Source: Larix kaempferi
Taxonomy: Eukaryota; Streptophyta; Pinopsida; Pinales; Pinaceae
Direction: 5' to 3'
DNA: 64,000 bases
Assembly (NCBI GenBank): GCA_027924585.1
Contig: BSBM01000711.1
Location: forward strand, 9,781,001-9,845,000
Positions 1 through 11,588 of the stretch are shown piece after piece; positions within the stretch are counted from its first letter, which is position 1; each line of letters begins with the position of its first letter. The translations under genes and the position numbers were made by a program. The notes under the pieces are model-generated. The model was not told where the DNA came from, ran no database searches, and worked only from the letters and a program-made list of their open reading frames with translations.

Positions 1-788
1 CCAGGATGGGAAAAACCACGGAAGCGCTTCTTTTATTCATGAGTCACATCCAAAATTACTTCATGTTTGTAAAAACATACAGACTCTTCTTCTTCTGTTA
101 CACGAATTTGCGCACACATATTACAGATCTTGAGACTCTTCCCTTTACATCAACCAATAACTTTGACATACAAAATTAGCATTTCACTGAATACATACAT
201 CAACTAACAGTTTCCCAAACAACTTGCTAACCCCCAAAAAGCCAACCTCTTACATATTTATAGGGTGCAGACAACCTGCCCCACTCCCACTACACCACTA
301 ACTAACTACCCAACCCATTAATTCAAGGGGACAAAAACCCCAACTAACTTACTTAACTCTGCCCTTTGAAACATTCAAAATGACCATTTTCCAGGTTTCT
401 CGGCCGCTTCGTCAGAGTTGACCACTTCGTTGAACCTCTTTTCCTTGGTTTTGTCTACACCAAAACTACTTTTCAAAAATTGGTAACCAAAACTTCCTAG
501 GGCCAACAAATATTAAGACACTTAGGAATTAATTAGATCAACTTGGAATAATGTATCTTTAGTTAAGGTGTGTTTCTTTAGTATGCATTCGTGACATATA
601 TAATTCGATGGTCATGATATGTTCTAGACATAGAGTGATCCAACGGTTCATTATCACCTCGATCTTAACGACCATTGCTTTGTCGCTTAGCCACTGATTG
701 GTCCATGATCTCTATTCTAAGAGCATGGAGGGTCATTTTCCCTATTATCAATTGTGAGAAACTCAGTGTAACATTAATTTTCCTTTGT
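1..788. other. intergenic, no gene recognised
   Basis: AT-rich sequence without a convincing reading frame, RNA gene or repeat that I can name. It may be the edge of an older element, but I see no terminus. Confidence 0.5.
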
Positions 789-995
789 CATTAGAGACAT
801 TTTGAGGTCAAAAAATGGTCTCAAAACAAAGAAAATGTACTATAAAATATAACCAATCACATTCTAGTAGATGACATCATCCCCCTTGGTGAGGTGGCAT
901 TGTATGAGTTAAGAATGCTTATTTGTCAAATTCTTTATGGTGGATGAAAACACATAGTTAACCAAAGTAGTGGTGTAAGTACTTTTAAGTCATAA

Positions 996-1185
996 AATAA
1001 AGTACTCATAATGATAGTCTTTTTATAAAATAATATTATTGTCATTTTCAAATAAAGTACTCATAATGAATGTATTTTCACACTTTCTCATAAAATAATA
1101 TTATTGTCATTTTCAAGTGAAGTACTCTTAATTCATAAAGAAAGTCCTTTCACATTTTTTTATAAAATAATATATTATCATTTTT
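996..1185. repeat. tandem repeat, about 54-70 bp, three copies
   Basis: Units begin near 996, 1051 and 1116. Each contains AAGTACTC, then TATAAAATAATA, then TCATTTT. Copies differ by short insertions in the middle. It lies inside the small TIR element. Confidence 0.7.
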
Positions 1186-1269
1186 ATGTTTTTAATTTTA
1201 AATTATATATTCACTCCATTCTATTTAATAACATAATGTCAAACTAATAAAGAATAATAATAGATTTAA

Positions 1270-1296
1270 TAAATAATAATAATAATAATAATAATG
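1270..1296. repeat. AAT microsatellite
   Basis: About eight consecutive AAT units in AT-rich DNA inside the TIR element. Confidence 0.9.
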
Positions 1297-1740
1297 CAAT
1301 GTGGATTATAATAATATTATTGACATTTTACATGTAAATAAATTCTCAATTAAATTACATTATTAAATTCATGAGAAAAGTACTAAATATAAAAAGTCAA
1401 CATAAAATTAAAAAAAATAGCTCTTAAAAATGTTTTCTATTATTTAATTTCATTTGCAAGTTCAAGACAAATAAATGCTAAAGGACAATAATTTTTTGGG
1501 AATTTACAATGAATGTTAGTCACATCAATGTAGACTTATTTTATTAATTTTATTTCTAGTGAATTTTGAAAAGTAACTCAACCATGGTTATTTATATTGT
1601 GCATAGAAAATAGTGTGGGAGGTGACTTGTCATATATACCTACCCCATAAAACCCCCAATTCATAATATTTTAATATATCTCATATTTTTGTAGTACATC
1701 TCTTAGGAGGCCATTTTTTGACCTCAAAATATCTCTAATG

Positions 1741-2784
1741 ATAATAATATTGCCTCAAGCAGCTATTTGGATGGGGTCGTGCACTAATTCCCTCTTTGAG
1801 GGGTTTCACCATGTAAAATCCTAGTGTTCTGATCTGTGATCTGTTTGTGTGAGTAGAAGATCAAGGTGTTCAATCTTTTGGAAATATCCTATATTAGTCG
1901 AACATTTTTCACACCAAAATATGACGTAACTTATTATAGAACTAAGACCAAAATATTTGTATGTATAATGTTTAACAAACTAGTCCAAGAGTAATATAAT
2001 GTAACAATAATACATGTTAGAAAATCTAGAATAAATTAAAATAGTAGGCCTATAGGGGATCTTCGCCAATTCATGTAGTAATTTTGACTGGCTTGCCATA
2101 ACATTACTCCATGTTTGGTTGTTTTGAAGAGAATGGCCCCTTGCTAGTATGCTTTTCAACTCTAGCAAAAACATACTTGAATTTTTTGGTAGACTTGTAA
2201 ATTATAAGAGGAAAAGTCCCAAAATTCTCTAAAGAGAGGCCTAGGTATTCCACCACCCTATCAACTTGTATGCCTAGGGTTCAGATCATCCATCAATCTT
2301 AAATTTATTTTTCCTTCGTGAATGTGTGAAGACTTCCATTTTAAATCATGTTTTGAGATCTCTCCCTACTCTCAATTTGCCACAATTCATCCTAAACATC
2401 CTCCCACCGTGGTATTCTTTATGGAAATCTGCATCTCGATCATCTCTCTAAAACAACATTTAATGCCTTTTTTAACAAAAGCCAATAGGAGGTGATATAA
2501 TAGTTGTTTGCACAATTGTAATGGGCTATGATTTCCCTTGAGGATGATACACTTCGACAAGTATATGGCTAGGGAACATAGCCTCATAGAGTAGACTACA
2601 AACTTTAGGAATCCAACACTAGTGTCAGAAGTAACAATCAATACATGGAGCCTCAACACCAGAGACAAATCTACAAGCCTCACCCGAATACTACTAGATA
2701 TTACTCCAAGCAAAAGATAAGTCAGAATATGGCCACATCAAGGACCATACCTCCTTGCCAAACCCATATGCAAAGAGCTAGACA
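1741..2784. other. intergenic, no gene recognised
   Basis: Only short unsupported reading frames occur on either strand. Nothing resembling a domain or a repeat end is visible before the target duplication of element A. Confidence 0.5.
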
Positions 2785-2789
2785 CATAG
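2785..2789. repeat. target-site duplication CATAG, left copy
   Basis: Five bases immediately before the LTR start TGTTATCT, repeated directly after the right LTR. This is the usual length for LTR retrotransposon integration. Confidence 0.9.
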
Positions 2790-3471
2790 TGTTATCTCTA
2801 GGATTGTTCCTAAGATTTACTTAGCCTTTACTTATTCTCTGTATATCTTTTCTATCAATCTAGCCTATGCTTTTCCCATTCCTTAAACATTTTTTGTCAT
2901 TAGTTATCTTTTCATAATTAAATTAGGATTTGGCTCTAGTTCATACTTTTTATTTCAAAATAAACTTCATTTTCTTGCATTAACAAACATTACAAATGCT
3001 TGTGAAGCTCTAAATATCATAATTTTGATTTAAAATGGTGAACTAACAGCTTCTACTGTAATTTCAAATTTGAGAATGCTGTCAGTTTCGAATTTCAAAT
3101 TATGATTTAATAGGGTTGTAAATGCTTGTAATTTTAATTCATTGCAATCATGATTCGAAATGTTTGGGGGACCTATAAGTCATATATGCATGAATTTAAC
3201 ATATGGTAGATAGCATGACTACCTTCTCCACTCGACATTTGGTAATCAGGCCAGTACACCGGTCAGGGTCATGAGTAGGTCTGTTTAGCATCGAAATTGG
3301 TGAATGCTATGGACAGAGAATGAAATATCGGGAATGTATCATGCAAATTAGGGTCTATTGAACACCGGCTCATGGTTAATCTAGCTAAATTTCCATGCAG
3401 GTGCAGATAAGGGTTTCGAAATTGAAAAGAGGTTATCAGTATTGAGAGTTTATGTATTGTAACAGGATCCA

Positions 3472-4951
3472 ATGGATGAAATTTCCATGTATAGCCCGAA
3501 GAAAAAGCCTGGAGGACTCATATGCAGAATTGAGCCCAACAACATTGAATGGATTTCCCAATTTCCTCTGACAACAAGGTTAATGAAAAATGTTGGATGG
3601 TTTATATTTTGTGAAAGGTTACAGGGTTATAAGCTTCAGGTGACGAAGGCATTTTTAAAAAATTACAAAGAGGGAGTGGTTGATTTCAAGGATTTCAAAA
3701 TTGTGGTAAATGAGCAAGTTGTTGTGGAAGTCACAGGTGTCATTGCTGAACACGAACAATGGTTCAAACAACAAGACTTTGAAGGAGATTATGGTGAGTT
3801 CATGTTACCAGGGTTTGAAAGTTTAAACTGGAGCAGTGGCGTGCACATAAGCAAAATAAAACCTAATTGGCAAATTCCACTCGAGGTAATCCAAAATTAC
3901 ATTACCTGTGATGGTCGGTTTGATAAGGTTTTGAGATGCCATGTTAGGTTATTAATGCATTTACAAGGAAGAAATAAGTTAAATCTTCCATATTACTTGT
4001 GGAGGAGTCTGCAAAAAATGGTTTTATCAATTCAAAAACGGCCAAAGCACGCCGACCATTCTATCTTTCACCAAGGGCTTATCAAATTGTTGATTTTACA
4101 CCATTTGAAGCAAATAGGCAAAGATTGGGACCAATTTATTTGTGAAAAAGGGTTTGAGACTAAAGAAAAGAAGAACTCCACTAAGAAGAAAAGTCAAGAA
4201 AGCAGATCATCAGATGGGCAAGCATAGTTTGAAAATTCTGGAAAAAAAACAAGATACTGTTCAAACCCTGCTGAACATTGATGAAGATAAACCAATAAAC
4301 AACGTGAGTGCAGAAAATATGGATTTGGGGACAAGGACCAGAGCCAGAGCTAAAGTGGTCGTAGAGATTAAATTGTTAAAACAACCTGTAGTAGAACATC
4401 AAATTTTGCCGGTGAATGAGTCTGATGATGAGATGAATATACAGGAGAAAGATACTCTTGTAACTGAAGCTGAGGGTTCCATTGATATATAGATACATGT
4501 AGGGAAAATACCTGAAATATTTATGTAAAATAAACAAAGGCATATAAAAAATCAAGCTTCAAGCTCTAGCATATAGAAGGATAATATTGTAGTGGATGCA
4601 GAGGAAATTAAAAGAGTCCTGGAATTGGATTTGGTAAAAAGATCCTTGCAATCCTATAAAGAGCAGTGTCATTACTTGCACAGTATTAATGAAAGTTTGA
4701 TGATATCAAACAAAATACTGTGAGAGGACCTGGAGCATAGGGATATTGATAATGAGAAGCTAGCGATGATTTCCAAGGACACATTGTAGAAAATGAAAGT
4801 TATGAGCGAGGAATGCAAGCAGATGAAGGCCCAGCTAGACCAGTTGAAGGGGCGAGAGCACAATGAAGATGCAAAATTTGGCAGGTTACAACGAAGATCA
4901 CAAGTTTTAAATGAAATGGCTAATTTAGCTGATTCATCAAGAAGTCTTTAG
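3472..4951 (+). pseudogene. U3-borne ORF of unknown function, 5' LTR copy
   Basis: An ATG at 3472 opens 251 codons to a TAG at 4225-4227. Coding-like sequence then continues, shifted one frame by an extra A in an A-run near 4245, through the 4142-4492 frame to a likely end TAG at 4949-4951. Aligned with the 3' LTR copy it describes a protein of about 490 residues. The N-terminal 220 residues look globular, with aromatic- and charge-rich blocks such as NVGWFIFCERLQGY and WQIPLEVIQNYI. A K/R/S-rich stretch follows, and the C-terminus is Glu/Lys-rich and likely coiled coil. It shows a weak resemblance to the plant 'putative transposon protein' domains that accompany some retrotransposons; I cannot name the family. 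It lies upstream of the LTR TATA box, so the full-length RNA would carry it only at its 3' end. Confidence 0.6.
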
Positions 4952-5130
4952 TCTGTCTTCTACAATTAAGAGATAAGATGTCTTAGGTGTCAAGTTGTTA
5001 TGATTAGGTTTGCTTGTTGTAACAATTCGATAGACTTAGACTTTATTCTAAAACTCTATTTTATTTTTTGGAGCAATCAGATCCAATGTAATAGGATCTA
5101 GTAACTGTTTTCTATTTTGAATTTTTTTTG

Positions 5131-5139
5131 TATAAATAG
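5131..5139 (+). promoter_or_regulatory. LTR TATA box (5' LTR)
   Basis: TATAAATAG lies about 500 bp before the LTR end, the usual place for the U3/R promoter. The matching site in the 3' LTR has mutated to TATAGTTAG (near 14352). Confidence 0.6.
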
Positions 5140-5641
5140 GACATAGACAAAGGTAATAAGGGTTGGAACTGGAGGAACATGATAGAAGTTTGATTTTAAG
5201 GACTTGTTTCATGCAGATCTGTATGTATTTCTTATGTTAATTTTACAGAAGATGACTGTTATGAATTAAAAATATGATCTTTGAGCCATTTCTTTTTCAA
5301 TTTATGAAGTGTATGCTTTTGGTATTCTGTCCATATGTGGTCTAAATTCCATGTTATGATTCTTCCAAACAATATATAACTATGCCCCCATCATGAAATA
5401 TATTTGAGCTTTTATATTCATAGCCTTAAGATCATAGTCTTTCTTCTGCTTCTATTCATATATTGAGATGTTATATTGTACTTGTCTTTTATTTCCTTTT
5501 AAATATTTTACATAGCTCTGTTTTCTGCTTCCACCAAACAAATCTGAAACAATCATTGTGCAGATGCCTTATTCCTACAACCAAGATCTCCTTAAGCTTG
5601 ATCCCCTATAGTCTAGGATCAACTTTAGGGTTAACATCTTT

Positions 5642-5659
5642 TGGCGCCGTTGCCGGGGA
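5642..5659 (+). promoter_or_regulatory. primer-binding site, tRNA-Asp
   Basis: TGGCGCCGTTGCCGGGGA lies five bases after the 5' LTR. It is complementary to the 3' end of plant tRNA-Asp(GUC), the primer used by many Athila/Tat elements. Confidence 0.9.
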
Positions 5660-5702
5660 CGGAGAAACGAAAGTATATCTTCCCTGGGTGTTGACATTTT
5701 TA

Positions 5703-7625
5703 TAGCTGGTTTTGAGAGGTGACAGAATCAGTACATTTGTTTATAGACTACATTCACCTGACAGTCAGAAAGTTACAGTGGCTTCAAAGCCGATTGGTAC
5801 AAGAGGGAATCCTACATCTCCTTTACATGAAGGATTTTTTGATCCATAAAAGATTATCAGGGAGGCTAGAAGGAAGTTAAATTTTCCATCATCCAGTAAC
5901 CTTCAGTTTTCCACTAATGATGAAGAATTAGGACCTTCCTCTTCAAATCCTGTAGATATTCAAGAAGAAAATAAGCCAGATCTATCTCTGAACATCCCAG
6001 AGGTGGATGATCTAAATCCAACACAGGTTGGTGAATTCAATGTTTATTCAAACCCCCTATCTGTAAAACATAAACATCTCCCTGAAGAAGTCTTTACCCG
6101 GAAGTCTTTGACAGTTCCTGAGATTCCTCTCACGAGCAGAATCTTCATTGGCCAGTTGAAGATAGAAGTACCTTCTCCCCCACAAAATGAACCCCCATCT
6201 CCTTCACAGGTAGCCCATTTTTCACATATAGTGCAACCTTTAGCTCTACAGCATCAGCCAATTGTTATTCAGACATCTCATTCACCAAATATGGCTGGTC
6301 AACCTCTTGATTTGTTTGACTGCATGGTAACAACAAGATATGCCCCATTAGTTATGCCCAAACCCTTAAATCCTTTGCCTGGTGGGGATTACCAGAAATA
6401 CTTGCCCAGATTTGACGGCCAAGGTGGTAGGACTACAGAAGAACACTGGGACAAGTTTTGTAGTTATGCTGATAATTACAACATTGAAGCTAGGGATGTG
6501 TGGATGAGAATGTTCGTACAGAGTTTGGATGGAGAGGTGAGAAAGTGGTTCAGGGAACTACCAGCAAATTCTATAGATACTATGGAGGAATTACACCATG
6601 TTTTTATCAGGCAGTGGGGAGACACAAAAGATTATCTCTACTATTATACAGAATTTACAGCTTTAAAAAGAAAGCCTGATGAAGTTGTTGCAGACTTTTC
6701 CAAAAGGTTTAATAAAATGTATAACAAAATTCCGATAGAAATTAAACCTACTGAAACTGTAGCCAAGTTAACTTATGCCAATGCCTTTGATCATCAGTTT
6801 TCCTTGTGGTTAAGAGAGAGAAAAGCAGTGTCATTGATAAACATGCAGGATGCAGCTTTAGAAGTTGAGTCTAACATTTTGGCATCAAATAAGCTTAGAG
6901 AAGAGGATGAGTATCAAAAGACAGATCGAAAGGGTAAAAAGGAGATGATGCCCTCTTCTTCTATTACAAAAGATGCAGATAATAAATATGATGAAATGCA
7001 TAAGACTACAAAAGAATTGTCTGCAAAGCTTAATAGAATGGAAATGGAGAAGAAAAATCAGAACAGGCCTGCCTATGATAATGACAATAGAAACCCAAAT
7101 CAATTTAGGTGCCCTTATCCTCCCAAATTCATGTCCAAAGAGAGAAGGAAAAATGACATTGAAAGGGAGAAGAGAGAGAATGAAGATCGAAAGGTACAAC
7201 CACCTTTTCAGAACAACTTAATAAGGGAGGATGATCCTTATGAAACAACATTAGAAGAGAATGAAGAGTCAGACCATGATATTAATCAGTTGGATGATGT
7301 ATATGCTTCTAAATTTATAACAAGGGATAATTAATATGCTGCAGCAGAGATTAATTATAAAGAAGGAAGTATTAATGAGCAACAATCTGGAATTTGTAAG
7401 CAACAACAGCAACAGAAATCATATGGACTTAGGTTTGGGGTAAAACAAGCTGCACCATTCAAAAAGAAGGTGAAATTCGTGCCCACTAAAGTAGCATTTC
7501 CTTCTACAGAACAGTAGGAACCACAAAAAGATAAAAACAACCCTGTTAAATTAGTAGAAGGAGGTAATATGCTTGGTTTTGATTTGGAGCATGAGATAAA
7601 TAGAATCAAGGTTCCCATCCCTTGA
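5703..7625 (+). pseudogene. gag of element A, with in-frame stops
   Basis: The longest open piece is 6003-7334 (443 codons), but coding-like sequence in the same frame extends upstream to about 5706 past a TAA at 5847. It also runs downstream past TAA 7332, TAG 7515 and TGA 7623 into the protease. The 6003 codon is GTG and is not a true start; the real ATG is not evident. The central part (about 6370-6860) is a typical retrotransposon gag capsid domain: WDKFCSYADNYN, then a WF-REL block, FSKRFNKMYNKIP and LRERK. A charged, Glu/Lys/Asn-rich tail follows. I see no CCHC zinc knuckle. Gag would form the particle that packages element RNA. Several stops sit where Gln or Arg is expected, consistent with C-to-T change. 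Confidence 0.85.
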
Positions 7626-7631
7626 ACTGAA

Positions 7632-8933
7632 TTGATAAGGAGCAGATCTTATAGAGAACCTACCACGAAAATCTTGAACTCGTCACCTATTCATGCTTCA
7701 GAAGATGTGATAAATTTGCAGGAGAAAGATTTCACCATTATCACTGGTTCGAAAGCTTCTAACCAGTCAGAAATAAAATCATGTTATCCCCCACCTTTTT
7801 ATATTACACTTACCATACATGACCAGATGTTGCATAATTGTCTTTTGGATTCAGGTGCTTCGCACAATCTTATGCCAAAAGAGGTTATGGAAGCCTTAGG
7901 ACTATCTGTCACAAAACCCTATCATGACTTATATGCTTTTGATTCCCGAGCTGTCAAATGTTTAAGAGTCATAAAATACCTTGTAGTCAACCTTACTCAG
8001 TTGCCTATGAAAAGTGTTCTCATGGATGTTGTAGTGGCTGATATCTCTCCTAAGTTTGGCATGTTGCTGTCAAGATCATGGGCTAAAAAGATAGGAGGCA
8101 CTCTCCAAATGGATCTATCATATGATTCAATTCCTATATTTGGAGGTGAATATAGAAGGTTATATAGAGAGGTGCAATTGGCATTTCTGGTAAGTGATGA
8201 CAGAAATCCTACGAATCATCCTATTTATATAGTACAAGAAGATATGGGTTCATGCATGTTACAGGTAAATGATGATGATGCTGGGGTTTTGCATGTTTGG
8301 AAAGACAATTCAGTTCAATGTGACACAGAAGAAAAGGAAGGGATTTGGCAGATGTACTTTGATGGGTCATCAAACAAAGATGGAGCAGGGGCTGGTGTGT
8401 TGTTAATTTCTCCTCGAGGTGAGATGATTTCATTAATGTATAAATTGGAATTCCAAACTACAAATAATACTACTGAGTATGAAGCACTAATCCTTGGATT
8501 GAGGGCTACAAAAGATATGAATATTCAAAGTCTTGCAGTGTTTGGCGACTCCGAATTGATAATTCAGCAAGTGAAAAGTATTTATCAGGTAAAGCAGTCA
8601 TTATTGAAAGTTTACAGAAATGAAGTATGGGATATGATAAATAATTTTTTCTGTGCTTTTAATATAACATATATTCCAAGAGATTGTAATCAGACTGCAG
8701 ATTCATTGGCATTAGCAGCAACCTATTTCAGAATTCCTAAATTGACACACATAAAGTATCCTATTGATGTGAGGTATAGGCCAGCAGTCCCAGATGATAT
8801 TAAACATTGGAGGGTTTTCCAAGATGAGCAGGAAATAAAAGAGTTTTTAGAATTAACTAAAGAGTTTGCAGATGACCAAGTTGGCCTAGATGAAGACCTA
8901 GATCTGGCTGAAATGTCTCCTCATGCAAAATAG
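7632..8933 (+). pseudogene. protease plus archaeal-type RNase H of element A
   Basis: A 433-codon open piece in frame with gag. The aspartic protease core is at about residues 60-170, with the active-site motif LLDSGASHNL intact. At about residues 235-365 is a second domain: QMYFDGSSNKDGAGAG, TTNNTTEYEAL, FGDSELII and a late RDCNQTADSLA. Those four blocks carry the D-E-D-D residues of archaeal-type RNase H (aRNH), the kind acquired by Tat elements. It degrades the RNA strand during reverse transcription. The aRNH lies before the reverse transcriptase, whereas in the Tat/Ogre layout I know best it lies between the gypsy RNase H and integrase. The piece ends at TAG 8931-8933 and coding continues in frame beyond. 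The opening codon is TTG, so this is not a true start. Confidence 0.85.
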
Positions 8934-9005
8934 TCAATTGCTGATAAAAAAATTCTGGATTTAAAGAGCAATTTTATCCCTAAGGGACTTGTTCCATTAG
9001 AGAGG

Positions 9006-9557
9006 TTGTTTTCAAAAAATGATACACTGTTGAAAAATAATTTTCAGACCACTGAAGAGAGTGTAATCAGCTGTAATATTGGGTCTGTGGCAGAACCAAG
9101 GATGGTTAAGATATCTAAACAATTATCAGAAAAGGAGAGAAACAAATACATCATTTTGTTGAAGGCATTTATAGATATTTTTGCATGGTCATATGAGGAT
9201 CTTAAAACCTATGACACTAATGTTATTCAGCATAAGATCCCATTAAAGCCTAATACTAAGCCTTTTAAACAAAAATTAAGAAGGCTTAATACAACACTTT
9301 TACCAATCATTGAAAAAGAGGCGAAGAAACTACTGGATGCCAAGATTATTGTTCCTCTTAGGTACTCCTCTTGGGTAGCCAACCTTGTTCTAGTACGCAA
9401 GAAAAATGGGGAAATAATGTTATGTGTAGATTTTCGAAATTTAAACAGATCATGCCTTAAAGATAACTATTCATTGCCTAAGATAGATCAGATTTTGCAG
9501 AGAGTGGTTGGTGCAGAAAGAATTTCAATGATTGATGGTTTCTCTGGTTATAACTAG
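9006..9557 (+). pseudogene. reverse transcriptase N-terminal part, element A
   Basis: A 183-codon piece in the same frame as the protease/aRNH. It contains the conserved entry to a Ty3/gypsy reverse transcriptase: DIFAWSYEDL, the IVPLRYSSWVAN block (usually xxSPWxSP), LVRKKNGEIMLCVDFRNLN and YSLPKIDQIL. It ends with IDGFSGYN before TAG 9555-9557. The family has Gln at that position, so a CAG-to-TAG change explains the stop. Confidence 0.9.
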
Positions 9558-9617
9558 ATTGCGGTTCAGCCGGAGGATAGAGAGAAAACAACTTTTACAA
9601 CCCCCTGGGGTACATTC

Positions 9618-11510
9618 ATGTATGAGAAAATTCCTTTTGGGCTAATGAATGCAGGTGCCACATTTCAAAGGGAAATGGACATAGCATTCATAGGTGAGAA
9701 TGAAAAATTTGTGGTCATTTATCAAGATGATATCACGGTCTTTTCTAAATCTGATGAAGAGCATTTGAAACATCTGAAGCAAACTTTTATGAAATGCAGA
9801 CGATTTGGGCTATCATTGAAACCAAAAAAGTCTCACTTTGCTATGGCAGAAGGTAAGTTATTGGGTCACATAGTTTCTGCAGATGGGATTAAAATAGACC
9901 CTGAGAGAGTAAAAGCTATTTTAAATATTGCTATTCTCAGAAATAAAAAAGAAATCCAGTCTTTCTTAGGAAAAATCAAATTTTTGAGGTGGTTTATTCC
10001 TAACTTTGCTGAAACTATTAAGTATATTACTGATATGCTTAAGAAGGACAGGGAGGTAAGATGGTCTCAGCAAGCCAAACAATCATTTGAAAATATAAAA
10101 AAAGCACTGATAGAAGCACCAGTGTTGGCAACCCCTAATTACACTAAAGATTTTGCAATATTTTCATTTGCATCAGAAGAAACAATTGCTGCTGTGTTGT
10201 TGCAAAAAAATCTTGAGGGATTAGAGCAACCCATATCCTTCTTTAGTAAAACATTAAGGGATTCAGAGTTGAAATATACTAGTATGGAGAAACAAGCCTA
10301 TGCTTTGGTAAAGGCACTTAAATGTTTTAGAATCTATGTACTCCATTCTAAAGTTTTAGCCCATGTTCCTAATTCTGTTGTTAAGGAAATCCTAGTACAG
10401 CCGAACAATGAAGGAAAAAGGGGTAGATGGATTGCAAAAGTGATGGAATATGATGTGGAGATCAAGCCCACTATATTGGTGAAAGGGCAGGGCCTAGCAA
10501 AGCTTATCTCAGAATCAAATTGTCAAATACTGGATTTGAATATGATGGCAGAAGGTGTAGAAGAGGTCGAAGAACAAGTCTACAACAACAGGTATGATGA
10601 CAACCCTTGGTATGCTGAAATTGTATATTTCCTGTTACATTTACAGTGTCCCCAGAAGTTAAGTAAAAATGAATGCCGATCAATAAAATTGAAAGCTCTC
10701 AAATATGTGTTGATTGATCAAGTATTGTACTGGAAGGATCCTGGAGGGATACTTCTGAGATGTTTGGATAAATCAAAAGCAAATAATGTCATTGAGGAGA
10801 TGCATGCTGGTGTGTGTGGTGGACACAAATACTGGAAGGCCACAGCCTTCAAAATATTAAGAGTAGGGTATTATTGGCCCACTCTTTTCTCAGATGTGTA
10901 CCAACAGATTAGGGCTTGTGAAAAATGTCAGAAGTTTGCAGGTAAACATCAGTTACAGTCATTAGCCTTGAAACCTATTTCAGTAGATGCTCCTTTCCAA
11001 CCGTGGGGTCTGGATTTTATAGCTGAAATTCATCCTCCATATAGTGGCCAACATAGGTGGATCTTAACTGCAATAGATTTTTTCACGAAATGGGTAGAAG
11101 CAATCCCAACCAGAAGAGCCACAGACCAAATTATCATTAATTTCCTGCAAGAAAATATTCTCAGTAGATTTGGGTGCCATAGAAAACTTCTTACTGATAA
11201 TGCCCCTGCGTTCAAATCCAAAAAGATGATAAAATTTGCTGAAGACCATAACATTTCCTTGAGACAATCTACACCCTATTATCCCCAGGGCAATGCACTA
11301 GCAGAGTCCAGCAATAAAAGCATTATAAACACTATCAAGAAAATGTTATCAGAGAATAAGAAAAATTGGGATACTAAATTAAAATTTGCATTATGGGCAG
11401 ACATAGTTACTTTAAAGAAAGCTATCGAAACCACTCCATTTCAAATAGTGTATGGAACTGAAGCAGTATTCCCAATTCAATTGATGACTCCAATAATTAA
11501 GTTTGTGTAG
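9618..11510 (+). pseudogene. reverse transcriptase C-terminal part, degenerate RNase H, integrase, element A
   Basis: 630 codons in the same frame. Residues 1-130 finish the reverse transcriptase, with the catalytic motif present as YQDD. Residues about 145-300 are the gypsy RNase H, but the usual DAS motif reads FAS and the late TDH position reads AHVP. This domain is probably catalytically dead and acts as a connection domain, as known for Tat elements with a second RNase H. From about residue 395 comes integrase: an HHCC zinc region (HAGVCGGH ... CEKCQKF), then the core with D in WGLDFIAE, D in LLTDNAPAF and E in ALAESSNK, all three present. It inserts the cDNA into the genome. TAG 11508-11510 interrupts it. 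Confidence 0.9.
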
Positions 11511-11588
11511 GAGGCTCAAGAAGAACCAGAAATAAAGAAAAGGAGAACATTTTAGATAATTTAGTTACAGCAAGAAAGGGAAGCTCTC

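Larger units (their letters stand above)
789..1740. mobile_element. small non-autonomous DNA transposon (TIR element, MITE-like)
   Basis: The stretch from 789 to about 849 recurs in inverted orientation at about 1683-1740. Both start CATTAGAGA, then ATTTTGAGGTCAAAAAATGG, then a related tail containing ATGTACTA. The interior is AT-rich and non-coding, which fits a non-autonomous DNA transposon of about 950 bp. I could not find a clear target-site duplication, so the exact ends and superfamily (Mutator-like or other) are open. The interior holds a three-copy tandem repeat (996-1185) and an AAT run. Confidence 0.6.
2790..5636 (+). repeat. element A 5' LTR
   Basis: Matches 12010-14856 along its whole length at a constant offset of 9220 apart from single-base indels. 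It starts TGTTATCT and ends GGGTTAACA. A TATA box lies at 5131-5139, so U3 is about 2.35 kb, which is long, and contains an ORF (from 3472). Confidence 0.95.

Noticed and set aside
6885-7199. Minus-strand hydrophobic frame inside gag of element A
   Set aside because: Antisense of a clear gag region; Phe/Ile/Leu content follows from Lys/Glu/Asn-rich sense codons.
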